64,000 nt of DNA from Streptomyces sp. SS1-1 (GCF_008973465.1 NZ_WBXN01000004.1:5744501-5808500); one strand, 5' to 3'. Counted from the first letter of the stretch, positions 17,216-26,530 are shown. The notes: generated by a model from the letters alone, not told the origin. A program made the numbers and translations.

Positions 17216-18793
17216 ATGACGGCACTCCGGACGGACCCTGTGGACCCCGCCGATCCCGTGGTGAGCACACCCCACGGTGCGGTACGCGGCAGATACGAGC
17301 ACGGCGTCGCCGTGTTCAAGGGCATCCCCTACGCGGCGCCCCCCTTCGGCCCGCGCCGGTTCCGGCCGCCGGAGCCGCCCGAGCCCTGGGACGGCGTGCG
17401 CGACGCCCTCGCGTTCGGGCCGACCGCGCCGAAGCCGCCGTACTCCGAGGCGTTCGCGCAGTACCTCTCCGACCCGTCCGTGCCCGGCGACGACTGCCTC
17501 AACCTCAACGTATGGACGCCCGACCCCGCGCCCGGCGCCCGGCTGCCCGTCATGGTCTTCCTGCACGGCGGCGCCCTCACCCGCGGCTCCTCCGGGGTGC
17601 CCGTGTACGACGGGCACGCCTTCGCCCGCGACGGGGTCGTCCTCGTCTCGGTGAACTACCGGCTCGGCGTCGAGGGCTACGGCTACTTCCCGGACGCCCC
17701 CGCCAACCCGGGCCTGCGCGACCAGCTCGCCGCACTGGAGTGGGTGCACGCGTCCATAGCCGCGTTCGGCGGCGACCCCGGCCGCGTCACCCTGTTCGGG
17801 CAGTCCGCCGGAGCCATCAGCACCGGCGCGCTGATCGCCGCGCCGCAGGCCCAGGGGCTGGTGCGGCGGGCGATCCTGCAGAGCGGGCCGCCCGAGGCCG
17901 GCGAACGGGACAAGGTGCGCCGCATGGTGCGCCGCATGGCGGCCCGGCTGAAGATCCCCGCCACCGCCGCCGCGTTCGCCGAGGTCGACCGCGAGCTGCT
18001 GCTGCGCACCCAGGGCGAGGTGGGCAGGCTCAGCTCGCCCGTGCTGGGCGGACCCGCGTTCGGGATCGTCGTCGACGGCGACCTGGTGCCCCGCGACCCG
18101 CTGGAGGCGCTGACCGACGGCGCCGCGGCGGGCGTCGAGCTGATGATGGGCTGGACCAGGGACGAGTACCGGCTGTGGCTGGTGCCCGGCGGCCTCCTCG
18201 AGCGGGTCGACCGGCTCGGCGCCGTCGCCCTCGCCGGAGCCATGGCCCGCTGCCACGCCGGCGCCGACGTCCCCCGCGGCTACCGCGCGCTGCACCCGGA
18301 GGCCGGCGCCGCCGAGATCGTCGGCCAGATGGTCACCGACCACCTGCTGCGCGTCCCCCTGCACCGCCTGGCCGACGCCCGCCCCGGATCGTCCTACCTG
18401 TACGAGTTCGCCTGGCCGTCCAACCTGCCCGACCTTGGCTCCTGCCACGCCCTGGAACTGGGCTTCGTCTTCGACACCGGCGACTCCCCGGAGTCCCGCA
18501 AGCTGGCCGGCGAGGGCGCCCCGCAGGAACTGGCGGACGAGATGCACGGCGCGTGGGTGCGCTTCGCGACGGACGGCGACCCCGGCTGGCGCCCCTGGGA
18601 CCCCACCCACCCGGTCCGGATCTTCGGCGACGGCGAGCCCCGCACGGACCTCGGCCCCCGCGACGCGGAAGTGGCCCTGTGGACCGCCCCCCGCCCCGTC
18701 CCCGCCCTGCCCTCCGACCCCACACCCCGCACCACGGACATGCGCGCGGTGGTCCGCCGCCTCCGCCTACCGGGAGCGGTCCGCCGCCACTGA
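17216..18793 (+). CDS. Type-B carboxylesterase/lipase
   Basis: Alpha/beta-hydrolase of 525 aa in the carboxylesterase/cholinesterase family. The oxyanion-hole segment is VFLHGGALTRGS, the nucleophile elbow is VTLFGQSAGA (GxSxG), and the catalytic His lies in LGSCHALELGFVF. EDCLxLNVW-type signature appears as GDDCLNLNVWTP. No signal peptide is seen, so it is probably cytoplasmic. ATG at 17216 follows GGAGGAGG; an in-frame ATG at 17186 is an alternative. Ester substrate unknown. Confidence 0.9.
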   Translation: MTALRTDPVDPADPVVSTPHGAVRGRYEHGVAVFKGIPYAAPPFGPRRFRPPEPPEPWDGVRDALAFGPTAPKPPYSEAFAQYLSDPSVPGDDCLNLNVWTPDPAPGARLPVMVFLHGGALTRGSSGVPVYDGHAFARDGVVLVSVNYRLGVEGYGYFPDAPANPGLRDQLAALEWVHASIAAFGGDPGRVTLFGQSAGAISTGALIAAPQAQGLVRRAILQSGPPEAGERDKVRRMVRRMAARLKIPATAAAFAEVDRELLLRTQGEVGRLSSPVLGGPAFGIVVDGDLVPRDPLEALTDGAAAGVELMMGWTRDEYRLWLVPGGLLERVDRLGAVALAGAMARCHAGADVPRGYRALHPEAGAAEIVGQMVTDHLLRVPLHRLADARPGSSYLYEFAWPSNLPDLGSCHALELGFVFDTGDSPESRKLAGEGAPQELADEMHGAWVRFATDGDPGWRPWDPTHPVRIFGDGEPRTDLGPRDAEVALWTAPRPVPALPSDPTPRTTDMRAVVRRLRLPGAVRRH

Positions 18794-19324
18794 GGGCTGC
18801 GCGGCGGGGACGGTCCCCGGGGTGCGCCCTCGCCTCCGGCGGGGTGGTTCCGGTGCCACGGCCCGTGCGCGACACGCGGATGAGGCATGCGCGGGCGCTG
18901 CGCCCGCTTGCCGCGCCGCTGAGGCGTCGTGCCGGGCCGTGGGGGCCGTGGGGGGCCGTGGGGGGCCACCGCCCGGCCGTCGGGTGTGACCGGTTGTCGC
19001 GCAGGGCTTCCGGGTCGGGGCCGGCAGTCGGAGTGGTGCACGCACCGGATGTCGGCCCGTCGGCGACGCCGTCTCGGGCGGTGACCCGCCGGGGGAGGGC
19101 CCCGTACCGGTCGGGGCCGGTGGCCCGGGGGCGTGCACCGGATGGTGTGGGACGGGTCCCGTGGCCGTACGCGTCGGGCGGTGTGGTCGTTCGCCGCGTC
19201 GCTCAGGCGTCGTGCCCCGGACGGCGGGTGCGACCCGATGCGGCGGGGGCGGTCCGGCGGCGTCCGTCCGGTCCTCCGCGCTCGGCGCTATTCCCCGCCG
19301 CCCACCCGGAGCCGCGCGCGGGCG
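18794..19324. other. Non-coding interval with G-rich and degenerate repeats
   Basis: About 530 bases without a credible gene. Open frames here have no family resemblance or ribosome-binding sites. A unit close to GGCCGTGGGGG is repeated three times around 18936-18966, and near-copies of AGGCGTCGTGCC occur at about 18923 and 19206, and of GCACCGGATG at about 19042 and 19136. It looks like decayed repetitive sequence between convergent genes. Confidence 0.5.
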
Positions 19325-20248
19325 TCACCCCCCGGGCGTCAGCGTCTGTGCGAGGGCGGTGATCGTCGGGGGGCCGACGCGGCAGCAGCCGCCGATCAGG
19401 TGGGCGCCCGATGACTGCCAGGTGCGGGCCAGGGCGGGGGCGAGGGTGATGTGGCCGTCCCAGGAGCGGGACGTCGCGTTCCAGGACTCGCCGCTGTTGG
19501 GGTAGGCCACCACCGGCCGGCCCGTCACCCGGGCGGCGATCTCGACGGCGCCCTCGACGTCCTCGGGGGCGCAGCAGTTCACACCCACCGCGATCACCTC
19601 CTCGGCGTCGGCGGCGAGGCCGAACGCCTCCTCCAGCGGCTGCCCGGCGCGGGTGCGGTCGCCGTCGATCGAGTACGACAACCAGGCGGGGACGCCCAGC
19701 CCGCGGACCGCCCGCAGCAGCGCCTCGGCCTCGTCGGCGTCCGGGACCGTCTCCAGGGCGAGGACGTCGGGCCGGGCCGCCGCCAGGACCTCCAGCCGGG
19801 GCCGGTGGAACCGCTCCAGCTCCGCCACGCTCAGCCCGTACCGCCCCCGGTACTCGGAGCCGTCCGCCAGCATCGCCCCGTACGGCCCGGCGGACGCCGC
19901 CACCCACAGCGGGCGGCCGGCCCCGCGGGCCCGCGCCCGCCGTGCCGCCTCGCGCGCCAGGTCCACGCTCGACGCGATCAGCTCGGCGGCCCGCGCACGG
20001 TCCAGCCCGCGCCGCGCGAAGCCCTCGAACGTGGCCTGGTAGCTTGCCGTGATCGCCACGTCCGCCCCCGCCTCGAAGTAGGCGAGGTGCGCCTCCACGA
20101 TCGCCTCGGGCTCCTCCGCCAGTAGTCGGGCCGACCACAGGTCGTCGCTCAGGTCGTGGCCCATGGTCTCCAGCTGGTTGGACAGGCCGCCGTCGAGGAC
20201 GACGGTGGACGAGGCGAGGGCGTCGGCGAGGGGAGGCGTGCCGTTCAT
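19325..20248 (-). CDS. mmuM: Homocysteine S-methyltransferase
   Basis: A 307-residue (beta/alpha)8 enzyme that transfers a methyl group (in MmuM, from S-methylmethionine) to homocysteine to make methionine. The zinc ligands are visible as GVNCCAPE and the C-terminal IGGCCRVGP. Other family marks are VVLDGGLSNQLE at the N-terminus and ITASYQATFEGF. Start ATG at 20248. It diverges from the DUF2264 gene by 123 bases. The methyl donor is assumed from family membership. Confidence 0.92.
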   Translation of the reverse strand: MNGTPPLADALASSTVVLDGGLSNQLETMGHDLSDDLWSARLLAEEPEAIVEAHLAYFEAGADVAITASYQATFEGFARRGLDRARAAELIASSVDLAREAARRARARGAGRPLWVAASAGPYGAMLADGSEYRGRYGLSVAELERFHRPRLEVLAAARPDVLALETVPDADEAEALLRAVRGLGVPAWLSYSIDGDRTRAGQPLEEAFGLAADAEEVIAVGVNCCAPEDVEGAVEIAARVTGRPVVAYPNSGESWNATSRSWDGHITLAPALARTWQSSGAHLIGGCCRVGPPTITALAQTLTPGG

Positions 20249-20371
20249 GTCCGCGACGGTAACCCGGTGAGCCGCCCGCAGGCGGTCTGGCGCGGTGGGG
20301 CATGGGGCGGGTGGGATGGGGGTGGCGCACCGCGAAGAGCCGTCCAGGAGCCGTCACGACCCGGGAGAGCC

Positions 20372-22054
20372 ATGCCCCTCAGCCCGTACACCGGCCTCAC
20401 CCGCGCGCACTGGGAGGCGGCGGCCGACGCCCTGCTCGCCGCCGTCGAGCCGTACGCCACCGGCGACCGGGCCCTCTACCACCTGCCCGGCGACCATGAG
20501 AGCTGGTCCGGCCGGCTCTGCGACGGCCTGGAGGGCTACGCCCGCACCCTGCTGCTCGCCGCGTTCCGCCGGGACGAGGCCGTGCTGGAGCGCTACGCCG
20601 ACGGACTGGCGGCCGGGGTGTCCGGGGTGTGGCCCCGGATCGAGGACCGCGCCCAGCCGCTGGTCGAGGCGGCGTCGATCGCGCTCGCGCTGCGGCTCAC
20701 CCGGCCCCTCCTCTGGGACCGGCTGCCGGACGCGGTGCGGCAGCGCGCGGCGGCCTGGCTCGGCGACGCGCTGCACGCCGAACCCTGGCCCTGCAACTGG
20801 CAGTTGTTCCCGGTGACGGTCGGCGGCTTCCTCCAGGAGATCGGGTACCGGCCCGAGGCGTCCCGCGAGGCGATCGACCGTGGCCTCGCGCGCATCGAGG
20901 ACTGGTACGCAGGCGACGGCTGGTACACCGACGGCGACGGCCGCAAGTTCGACCACTACAACGGCTGGGCGATGCACCTCTACCCGGTGCTGCACGCCTG
21001 GCTCGCCGACGACGAACGGCTCCTGGAGCTGTACGGCGGCCGGCTGTCGCGCCATCTGGCGGACTACGCCCGGATGTTCGGCGGCGACGGCGCCCCGATG
21101 CGCCAGGGCCGCTCCCTGACCTACCGGTTCGCCACGGCGGCCCCCCTGTGGCTGGGCGCGCTCACCGGGCACACCCCGCTCGCGCCCGGCGTCACCCGGC
21201 GGCTGGCGTCCGGCGCCCTGTCGTACTTCCTGGACCGCGGGGCCGTGGACGCGAACGGTCTGCTGACGCTCGACTGGCACGGCCCCGACCCCTCGGTGCT
21301 CCAGGGCTACTCGGGGCCCGCGTCCCCGTACTGGGCGAGCAAGGGGTTCCTGGGGCTGCTGCTCCCGGCCGGGCACCCGGTGTGGACGGCGACGGAGGAG
21401 CCCGCTCCCGTCGAGCGCGAGGACGCCGTCACCGCCCTAGCCGCCCCCAACTGGCTGCTGCAGTCCACCCGTTCGGACGGACTCGTCCGGCTGCACAACC
21501 ACGGCAGCGAGGACGTCCGTTACGACCCGTACTACACACGGCTCGCCTACTCCACGGCGACGGCACCCTCGGCCTCGCCCCCGTACGACAACTCCGTGCT
21601 CGTCGGCGGCGATCCGAGCCGTACGGACATCGTGCCGCTCGGTGTCGGCGACGGCTGGGCGGCGTCCCGGCACTCCGTCAGGGACGGCGTCCGCGTCACC
21701 AGCGTGGTGCTGGCCGAGGGCGCGGTGGAGGTGCGGGTCCACGAGGTCGCGGGCGCACCGCCCGGCACGGAGGTGAGGGTGACCGGGTGGGCGCCGTCCG
21801 AGGGGCTGCGGGCCGAACTGCTGCCCGCCGTCGGCCTGTCCGGGGAAGGCGAGCCTGCCGGGACGACGTCCGCCGGACCCACCCTGTTCGCCGTCGTCGC
21901 CCGCCTCACCGCCGACCCCGACCCGGCACCGCTCGCGGACCTCGTGACCGTACGGCCGTCCGGCGACGGCGCGGTGGACGTGCGCTTCGGCGGCGGACGG
22001 CGGGTACGGATCCAGCCGTCCGGGGAGTGCCCGGTCACGGACTCCGATACCTGA
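20372..22054 (+). CDS. DUF2264 domain protein
   Basis: A 560-residue protein. The N-terminal two thirds (WEAAADALLAAVEPYA, then the FDHYNGWAMHLYPVLHAWL region) match DUF2264, an alpha/alpha-barrel family related to glycoside hydrolase-type proteins. The C-terminal third is beta-rich. It has no signal peptide. GGGAGAG is five bases upstream of the ATG at 20372. Its stop lies inside a 13-base tandem repeat array. Substrate is unknown; action on a carbohydrate is a guess from the fold. Confidence 0.85.
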   Translation: MPLSPYTGLTRAHWEAAADALLAAVEPYATGDRALYHLPGDHESWSGRLCDGLEGYARTLLLAAFRRDEAVLERYADGLAAGVSGVWPRIEDRAQPLVEAASIALALRLTRPLLWDRLPDAVRQRAAAWLGDALHAEPWPCNWQLFPVTVGGFLQEIGYRPEASREAIDRGLARIEDWYAGDGWYTDGDGRKFDHYNGWAMHLYPVLHAWLADDERLLELYGGRLSRHLADYARMFGGDGAPMRQGRSLTYRFATAAPLWLGALTGHTPLAPGVTRRLASGALSYFLDRGAVDANGLLTLDWHGPDPSVLQGYSGPASPYWASKGFLGLLLPAGHPVWTATEEPAPVEREDAVTALAAPNWLLQSTRSDGLVRLHNHGSEDVRYDPYYTRLAYSTATAPSASPPYDNSVLVGGDPSRTDIVPLGVGDGWAASRHSVRDGVRVTSVVLAEGAVEVRVHEVAGAPPGTEVRVTGWAPSEGLRAELLPAVGLSGEGEPAGTTSAGPTLFAVVARLTADPDPAPLADLVTVRPSGDGAVDVRFGGGRRVRIQPSGECPVTDSDT

Positions 22055-22122
22055 CCCGGGCACCTCACCCCGGCATCTCACGGCGGTACCTCACGCCGGC
22101 ACCCCACGCCGACACTTCGGCC
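22045..22122. repeat. Six degenerate 13-bp tandem repeats
   Basis: Six head-to-tail copies of a unit close to CGGCACCTCACGC: 22045-22057, 22058-22070, 22071-22083, 22084-22096, 22097-22109 and 22110-22122. The middle three are the best conserved (for example CGGTACCTCACGC and CGGCACCCCACGC). The first copy covers the stop codon of the DUF2264 gene and the last ends 34 bases before the next gene. Confidence 0.8.
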
Positions 22123-22156
22123 GGGGCCGAACGGACCGGGCCCTAGCGTTCCCCGT

Positions 22157-22936
22157 ATGACGCCGATGACCCCGTTCGCCGCGCTCCACCACGGCGCCGC
22201 GCCCCTGCTCCTCCCCAACGCCTGGGACCACGCCTCCGCGGCCGCGCTCGTGGCCCGGGGCTTCCCTGCGGTCGGCACGACCAGTCTGGGCGTCGCTGCG
22301 GCGGCCGGGCTGCCCGACGGCGACTCCGCCACCCGTGAGGAGACCCTCCGCCTCGCCCTCGTGCTGGGCTCCGGTCCGGGGCTGCTCTCCGTCGACGCGG
22401 AGGACGGCTACAGCGACGACCCGGAGGAGGTGGCCGCGTTCGCCCGGCAGCTCGCGGCCGTCGGAGCCGTCGGCGTCAACCTGGAGGACCGCCTGGGCGA
22501 CCCCGTGCGCCACGCGGCGAAGATCGCGGCGGTCAAGGCGGCCGTCCCGGGCCTGTTCGTGAACGCCCGGACCGACACCCACTGGCTCGGCGACGGCGGC
22601 GAGGACCCGAGGCGCCGCCTCGACGCCTACCAGGAGGCGGGCGCCGACGGGGTCTTCGTGCCCGGCCTCACCGGCGCCCGGGAGATCGAGGCCCTGGTGA
22701 AGGACCTCGACGTCCCCCTCAACGTCCTCCACAGCCCGGCCGGTCCCGGCGTCCCCCGGCTCGCCGAACTCGGCGTCCGCCGCGTCAGCCTCGGCTCCCT
22801 GCTCTACCGCGTGGCCCTGGGAGCCGCCCTCGACACGGCCGACGGGATCGCCGCGGGGAGGGCCCCGTCGGGGACCGTCCCGACGTACGGCGAGGTCGAC
22901 GCGCTGGCCCGGCGGGACCCCCTGCGGCACTGTTAG
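22157..22936 (+). CDS. Isocitrate lyase/PEP mutase superfamily protein
   Basis: A 259-residue enzyme of the PEP mutase/isocitrate lyase fold. It shows PLLLPNAWDHASAAALVARGF, the metal-binding LLSVDAEDGY, GVNLEDR, and NARTDTHW. The KKCGH catalytic loop of isocitrate lyase is absent, so a carbon-phosphorus or carboxyvinyl C-C lyase activity of the oxaloacetate decarboxylase/2-methylisocitrate-lyase-like branch is possible, substrate unknown. TAGCGT seven bases before the ATG suggests a leaderless mRNA. Confidence 0.9.
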   Translation: MTPMTPFAALHHGAAPLLLPNAWDHASAAALVARGFPAVGTTSLGVAAAAGLPDGDSATREETLRLALVLGSGPGLLSVDAEDGYSDDPEEVAAFARQLAAVGAVGVNLEDRLGDPVRHAAKIAAVKAAVPGLFVNARTDTHWLGDGGEDPRRRLDAYQEAGADGVFVPGLTGAREIEALVKDLDVPLNVLHSPAGPGVPRLAELGVRRVSLGSLLYRVALGAALDTADGIAAGRAPSGTVPTYGEVDALARRDPLRHC

Positions 22937-22998
22937 CCTGGAGCCGTCCGCGGGTATCAGACCCTTTGGACTCATCACCGGCGAGGGACCGAGGAACC

Positions 22999-23424
22999 AT
23001 GGCCATGGACATCCCCGGCGACAGGCGACTGGCGGCCGCCGTCGTGATGGACGAGGACCGGCGGGTCCTCCTGGTCCGCCGCAGCGTCAAGGAGCGCTTC
23101 CTGCCCCGGGTGTGGGGCGTCCCCTGCGGCAAACTGGAGCCCGGCGAGCGCCCCGAGGACGGCGCGCTGCGGGAGCTGAAGGAGGAGACCGGCCTGCTCG
23201 GCGAGGTCGTCCGCAAGGTCGGCGAGTCGTCGTTCGTCAGCGACTACCGGGGCCACGAGATCAAGAACTGGCAGGACAACTTCCTGGTCCGCCCGCTGAC
23301 TTCGGCGATCACCCTGCCCGAGCCCGACCAGGACTCCGTCTGGCTGAGCCGGTCCGAGCTGACGACGGTCGACGTCGACGCGTACAACCTGGACGTCGTC
23401 CGGCAGGCCTTCAGCCGGACCTGA
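22999..23424 (+). CDS. NUDIX hydrolase
   Basis: A 141-residue protein with the Nudix box GKLEPGERPEDGALRELKEE (Gx5Ex7REUxEE pattern; the following residues TGL complete it), which binds Mg and cleaves nucleoside-diphosphate-linked substrates. ATG at 22999 follows GAGG; the ATG-like start upstream at 22966 has no better support. Its 3' end overlaps the convergent cupin gene by 14 bases. Substrate unknown. Confidence 0.92.
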   Translation: MAMDIPGDRRLAAAVVMDEDRRVLLVRRSVKERFLPRVWGVPCGKLEPGERPEDGALRELKEETGLLGEVVRKVGESSFVSDYRGHEIKNWQDNFLVRPLTSAITLPEPDQDSVWLSRSELTTVDVDAYNLDVVRQAFSRT

Positions 23425-24139
23425 GACGGTCCCCGAGGTCCCGCAGCGCCGCCAGGTACTCCGGCACCGCGAGCGGCACCTTCGCCACCGCCCCCGGATG
23501 CGGGCCCGCCGCCGTGAACACGTCGGTGCGCGGCCGCCGTCCGGCCCCCGTCTCCAGGAACAGCGTCACCGTCGGCTCGTCCGTGTCGCACCACGCCCGG
23601 TGCAGGGTGTGCGCGGGCAGCGCGTACGAACTGCCCGCCGCGTACTGGCCGGTGTGCGTCAGCCGCAGCCGGGCCTCGCCGGCCCGCGTGAGCGTCCAGT
23701 CCGCCGACCCCCGCGCCAGCGACTCCTCGTAGCGGGCCGCCGCGACACCGTCACCGTCGCCGGACACCTCGTACAGCTCCATGGCGAGCCGGCCCCGCAC
23801 GACGTAGGAGGCCAGCGGGGAACGGTGGTTGTGGATGTCCTCCTCGCCGATCGCGCCCGCGTCCGGATGCCACACATGCGCGCGCAGCATGTGCCGCGGC
23901 CCCGCGTCGATCAGCAGCAGCTTGTCGAAGCCCAGCACATGCCGGTACGACAGCCGGGCCGTGCCCTCGGGATCGCCCGCGCCGGAGGCCAGTTCGGCGA
24001 CGAGCGCCGGCAGCGCGCCGTCGGCGCCGAGTTCGCCGACGACCCGGCGGGCGGCCGCCGTCCGTTCGTGCTCGGGCAGTTCACCGTCCAGCGCCTCGGC
24101 CAGAAGCCGCCGTGCCGCACGAACCCGCCGGTCACCCAT
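23411..24139 (-). CDS. Cupin-like protein of unknown function
   Basis: A 242-residue protein. The first 60 residues are helical (RRLLAEALDGELPEHERTA). The rest is a beta-rich cupin-like domain with candidate metal ligands in EEDIHNHRSPLASYVVRGRLAMEL (HNH then Glu) and ALPAHTLHRAWCD. This arrangement resembles cysteine-dioxygenase-type or sugar-binding cupins, but I cannot name it. GGGAGGA sits eight bases before the ATG. It lies 27 bases downstream of the TTA-containing membrane protein gene, probably co-transcribed. Confidence 0.75.
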   Translation of the reverse strand: MGDRRVRAARRLLAEALDGELPEHERTAAARRVVGELGADGALPALVAELASGAGDPEGTARLSYRHVLGFDKLLLIDAGPRHMLRAHVWHPDAGAIGEEDIHNHRSPLASYVVRGRLAMELYEVSGDGDGVAAARYEESLARGSADWTLTRAGEARLRLTHTGQYAAGSSYALPAHTLHRAWCDTDEPTVTLFLETGAGRRPRTDVFTAAGPHPGAVAKVPLAVPEYLAALRDLGDRLRSG

Positions 24140-24166
24140 GCACCCGTCCTCCCGTACCGCAGCGGC

Positions 24167-25582
24167 TCATCCGCGTGGCTGATACATCCATACGGCATGG
24201 GCGCGCAGCGCCGAAAGGCCCTGATAGGTCATCCACATGGGCCGGTGCAGCTCGGTGCCGTCGCTACCCCGCCCCCAGACCCAGATGCCGTCCCGCTGCC
24301 CCGCCCACACCGCGGCGAGCGCCCCGTCCAGCCGGACCCGCCACTCGTCCTCCAGGCCCTCGGCGCGGGCGACGGCCACCGCGCCCGGTGTGAGCAGGGC
24401 CCGCACCAGCCAGGACGCGGTGAAGTGCCGCACGCTCAGCACCTCGTGCCGGGACGGGTCGTCGCCGCGGGGGCGGCGCACCTCCTCGTGCAGGTTCTCC
24501 AGGTCCGGGCAGGTGTCGTGCGGGGCGTCCGGGCAGGCCAGCAGCCAGCGGATGCCGTCCTCGCGCGCGGTGCGGGCCCGCTCGCCGCGCGCGTCGCCGT
24601 CCTCGCCGAGCACCCGCGCCGCCCGGTCCAGGGCGACCACGGCCTGCGCGGTGTGCAGCGGCGACGGCCTGCCGTACGGCGGCTGGAGCCGGTAGCCCCA
24701 GCAGCGCAGATGGTCCCGGCGCCCGTCGCTGATCGCGCCGTCCGCGAGGGCCTCGCGCAGCAGCGACGGCAGCGGGGAGCCGGGCGCGGCCCGCAGCAGC
24801 CCGCGCAGCACGGTCGTCACCACATGCGTCGACTCCCAGCCCGCGCGGTCGCCGTCCCGGGTGAACCCGGCCGCGCAGCGCTCCACCTCGTCGCCCAGCC
24901 GGTCGGCCGGCACGCCCGCGCGGGCCAGCGCGCCCAGGACCAGCGCGGTCACCTCGGGACGCGCCTGGGCCCCCTGGGACCGCGCCGACCAGCCGCCCTC
25001 GGGGAGCCGCAGCCGCCACAGCGTGTCCACCAGGGCGCCGGTGCCGAGCCGGCCGTCGGGCACGCCCAGGTCGAGCATCATGTGCAGGCCGTACGCGGTG
25101 CCCACGGAGGTCGGTCGCGGGTTGCTCTCGCCGAGGGAGTGCGGCCAGCCGGTGAGGCGCCCGCGCACCGGGTCGTCCACGACGGACACCTGGCCGACGA
25201 GGGCGTCGTGGGCGGAGGCGAAGACCAGCGGGAGCGGGCCGGACGCGCCCGTGCCCCGCGTCTCGCGGCCCCCGGCGGCCTGGTTCCCCGCCGCCGCCCG
25301 GGCGCGCAGCAGGGCGGCCGCCAGCCAGACCGCGACGAAGGTGCCGAGCCCGCTGACGCCGGAGATCAGATACCGGGCGGCCGACCCGTCGAGCGAGTCG
25401 GGCAGGATCCCGAACAGGGCCTGGAAGACGGCGTATCCGGCGGCCGCCGCGCCGAGTCCGCCCAGCCAGCCGACGAATCGGGCCGGCGGCGAACCGGCCG
25501 CGGGCTCCCCGTCCGGAGCGGGAGGCGAGGGCTGGGGGCGGCGGGATCTCGACGGGCCGCGTCCTAACTGCTGTTGGGACAA
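24167..25582 (-). CDS. Membrane-anchored alpha/alpha-toroid protein with a TTA codon
   Basis: A 471-residue protein starting at TTG 25582, with GGGAGGGAG suitably placed upstream. A Pro/Ser-rich N-terminus (about 1-34) is followed by two hydrophobic helices (about 36-60 and 70-93), then a soluble region with repeats such as RLPEGGWSARSQGAQARPE followed by VTALVLGALARAG, typical of prenyltransferase/terpene-cyclase-like alpha/alpha toroids. No DxDD or other catalytic motif is evident. Codon 6 is TTA (leucine), the only in-frame TTA I found in the window, which would make translation depend on the bldA tRNA. Confidence 0.75.
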   Translation of the reverse strand: MSQQQLGRGPSRSRRPQPSPPAPDGEPAAGSPPARFVGWLGGLGAAAAGYAVFQALFGILPDSLDGSAARYLISGVSGLGTFVAVWLAAALLRARAAAGNQAAGGRETRGTGASGPLPLVFASAHDALVGQVSVVDDPVRGRLTGWPHSLGESNPRPTSVGTAYGLHMMLDLGVPDGRLGTGALVDTLWRLRLPEGGWSARSQGAQARPEVTALVLGALARAGVPADRLGDEVERCAAGFTRDGDRAGWESTHVVTTVLRGLLRAAPGSPLPSLLREALADGAISDGRRDHLRCWGYRLQPPYGRPSPLHTAQAVVALDRAARVLGEDGDARGERARTAREDGIRWLLACPDAPHDTCPDLENLHEEVRRPRGDDPSRHEVLSVRHFTASWLVRALLTPGAVAVARAEGLEDEWRVRLDGALAAVWAGQRDGIWVWGRGSDGTELHRPMWMTYQGLSALRAHAVWMYQPRG

Positions 25583-25643
25583 GACGCGCTCCCTCCCCCG
25601 TGGCGGCAGCGTGCGGCCACCGCGAAGCTTCCAGTCTAAGTGG

Positions 25644-26246
25644 TCAGCGGGGCGCCTGGGGCTGCGGTCGTCCGGGCCCGCCGCGCGGCCAGTGCGTGAG
25701 GGCCACGTGCAGGGCGTCGACGGCCCGGCCCCAGGACTCCTCCACGTCCCGGGGGGCGCCGAACGCCCCGGTGGACTCCAGCGAGCAGTAGCCGTGGAAC
25801 GTGCTGCGCAGCAGCCGGACCGCGTCCGTGAGGTCGGGCTCGTCCAGGCCGTAGGCGCGCAGCACGCCGTAGGTGATCTCGGCGGTGCGGCGCAGCGCGG
25901 GGGAGTCGGCGATCAGCTCCTGGTCGATCGGCATCTGGGTCGCCGCGTACCGGCCGGGGTGCTCCAGGGCGTACGCCCGGTAGGCCGCCGCGAAGGCGAC
26001 GAGCGCGTCCTTGCCGGCGCGGCCCGCCACGGCCGCCGCGATCCGGTCGATCAGCTCGCCGCCGGCCAGCAGCGCCACCCGGGTCCGCAGGTCCTGGAGG
26101 TTCCTGACGTGCGAGTAGAGGCTCGCGTCCTTCACCCCGAAGTGCCGGGCCAGCGCGGACAGGCTGACGTTCTCGAACCCCACCTCGTCGGCGAGCTCGG
26201 CCGCCGCCGCGGCGAGGCGGTCGGCGGTCAGTCCTGCGCGGGCCAT
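25644..26246 (-). CDS. TetR/AcrR-family transcriptional regulator
   Basis: A 200-residue repressor-type protein. The N-terminal helix-turn-helix is ELADEVGFENVSLSALARHF followed by GVKDASLYSHVRN, and the C-terminal ligand-binding domain resembles the TetR_C_33/WHG type (HPGRYAATQ, YGVLRAYGL, FHGYCSLESTGAFG). The ATG at 26246 gives a normal-length protein. It could control the membrane protein/cupin pair downstream on the same strand; no operator was identified. Confidence 0.9.
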   Translation of the reverse strand: MARAGLTADRLAAAAAELADEVGFENVSLSALARHFGVKDASLYSHVRNLQDLRTRVALLAGGELIDRIAAAVAGRAGKDALVAFAAAYRAYALEHPGRYAATQMPIDQELIADSPALRRTAEITYGVLRAYGLDEPDLTDAVRLLRSTFHGYCSLESTGAFGAPRDVEESWGRAVDALHVALTHWPRGGPGRPQPQAPR

Positions 26247-26530
26247 GGGGGTCCTTCGGGAAAGGGGAGGTGACAGGCCCAGATGCTAATGCCCCGCCGG
26301 GCGTCCTCCCGGCCGCCCGCCGGGCCGGCCGTCTGACCATCGCCGAGGTGCTGCGCGGCGAGTGACCGCGGACGGCACCCGCGGCCACCCGCCGTACGCC
26401 GGTCCCGGCGTCACCCCGCCGCCGCGTGCCGCCGTCGTCCGGCAAGGGCTCAGGAACGGGCTGTACGAAGTCGCCCGGACCGCCGCCGGGGGAGCCTCCG
26501 CTCGCGGGCGGCGGCGCCCCCGGCGCCGGC

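Noticed and set aside
18802..18830. GGGGAC/GTCCCC inverted repeat after the carboxylesterase gene as a terminator
   Set aside because: The arms are separated by a single base, too short for a hairpin loop; only a weaker partial stem is possible.
26300..26364. Plus-strand sequence ending in RLTIAEVLRGE and a stop, resembling a protein C-terminus
   Set aside because: Too short to support; no upstream gene body or start is present, so a gene remnant cannot be distinguished from chance.
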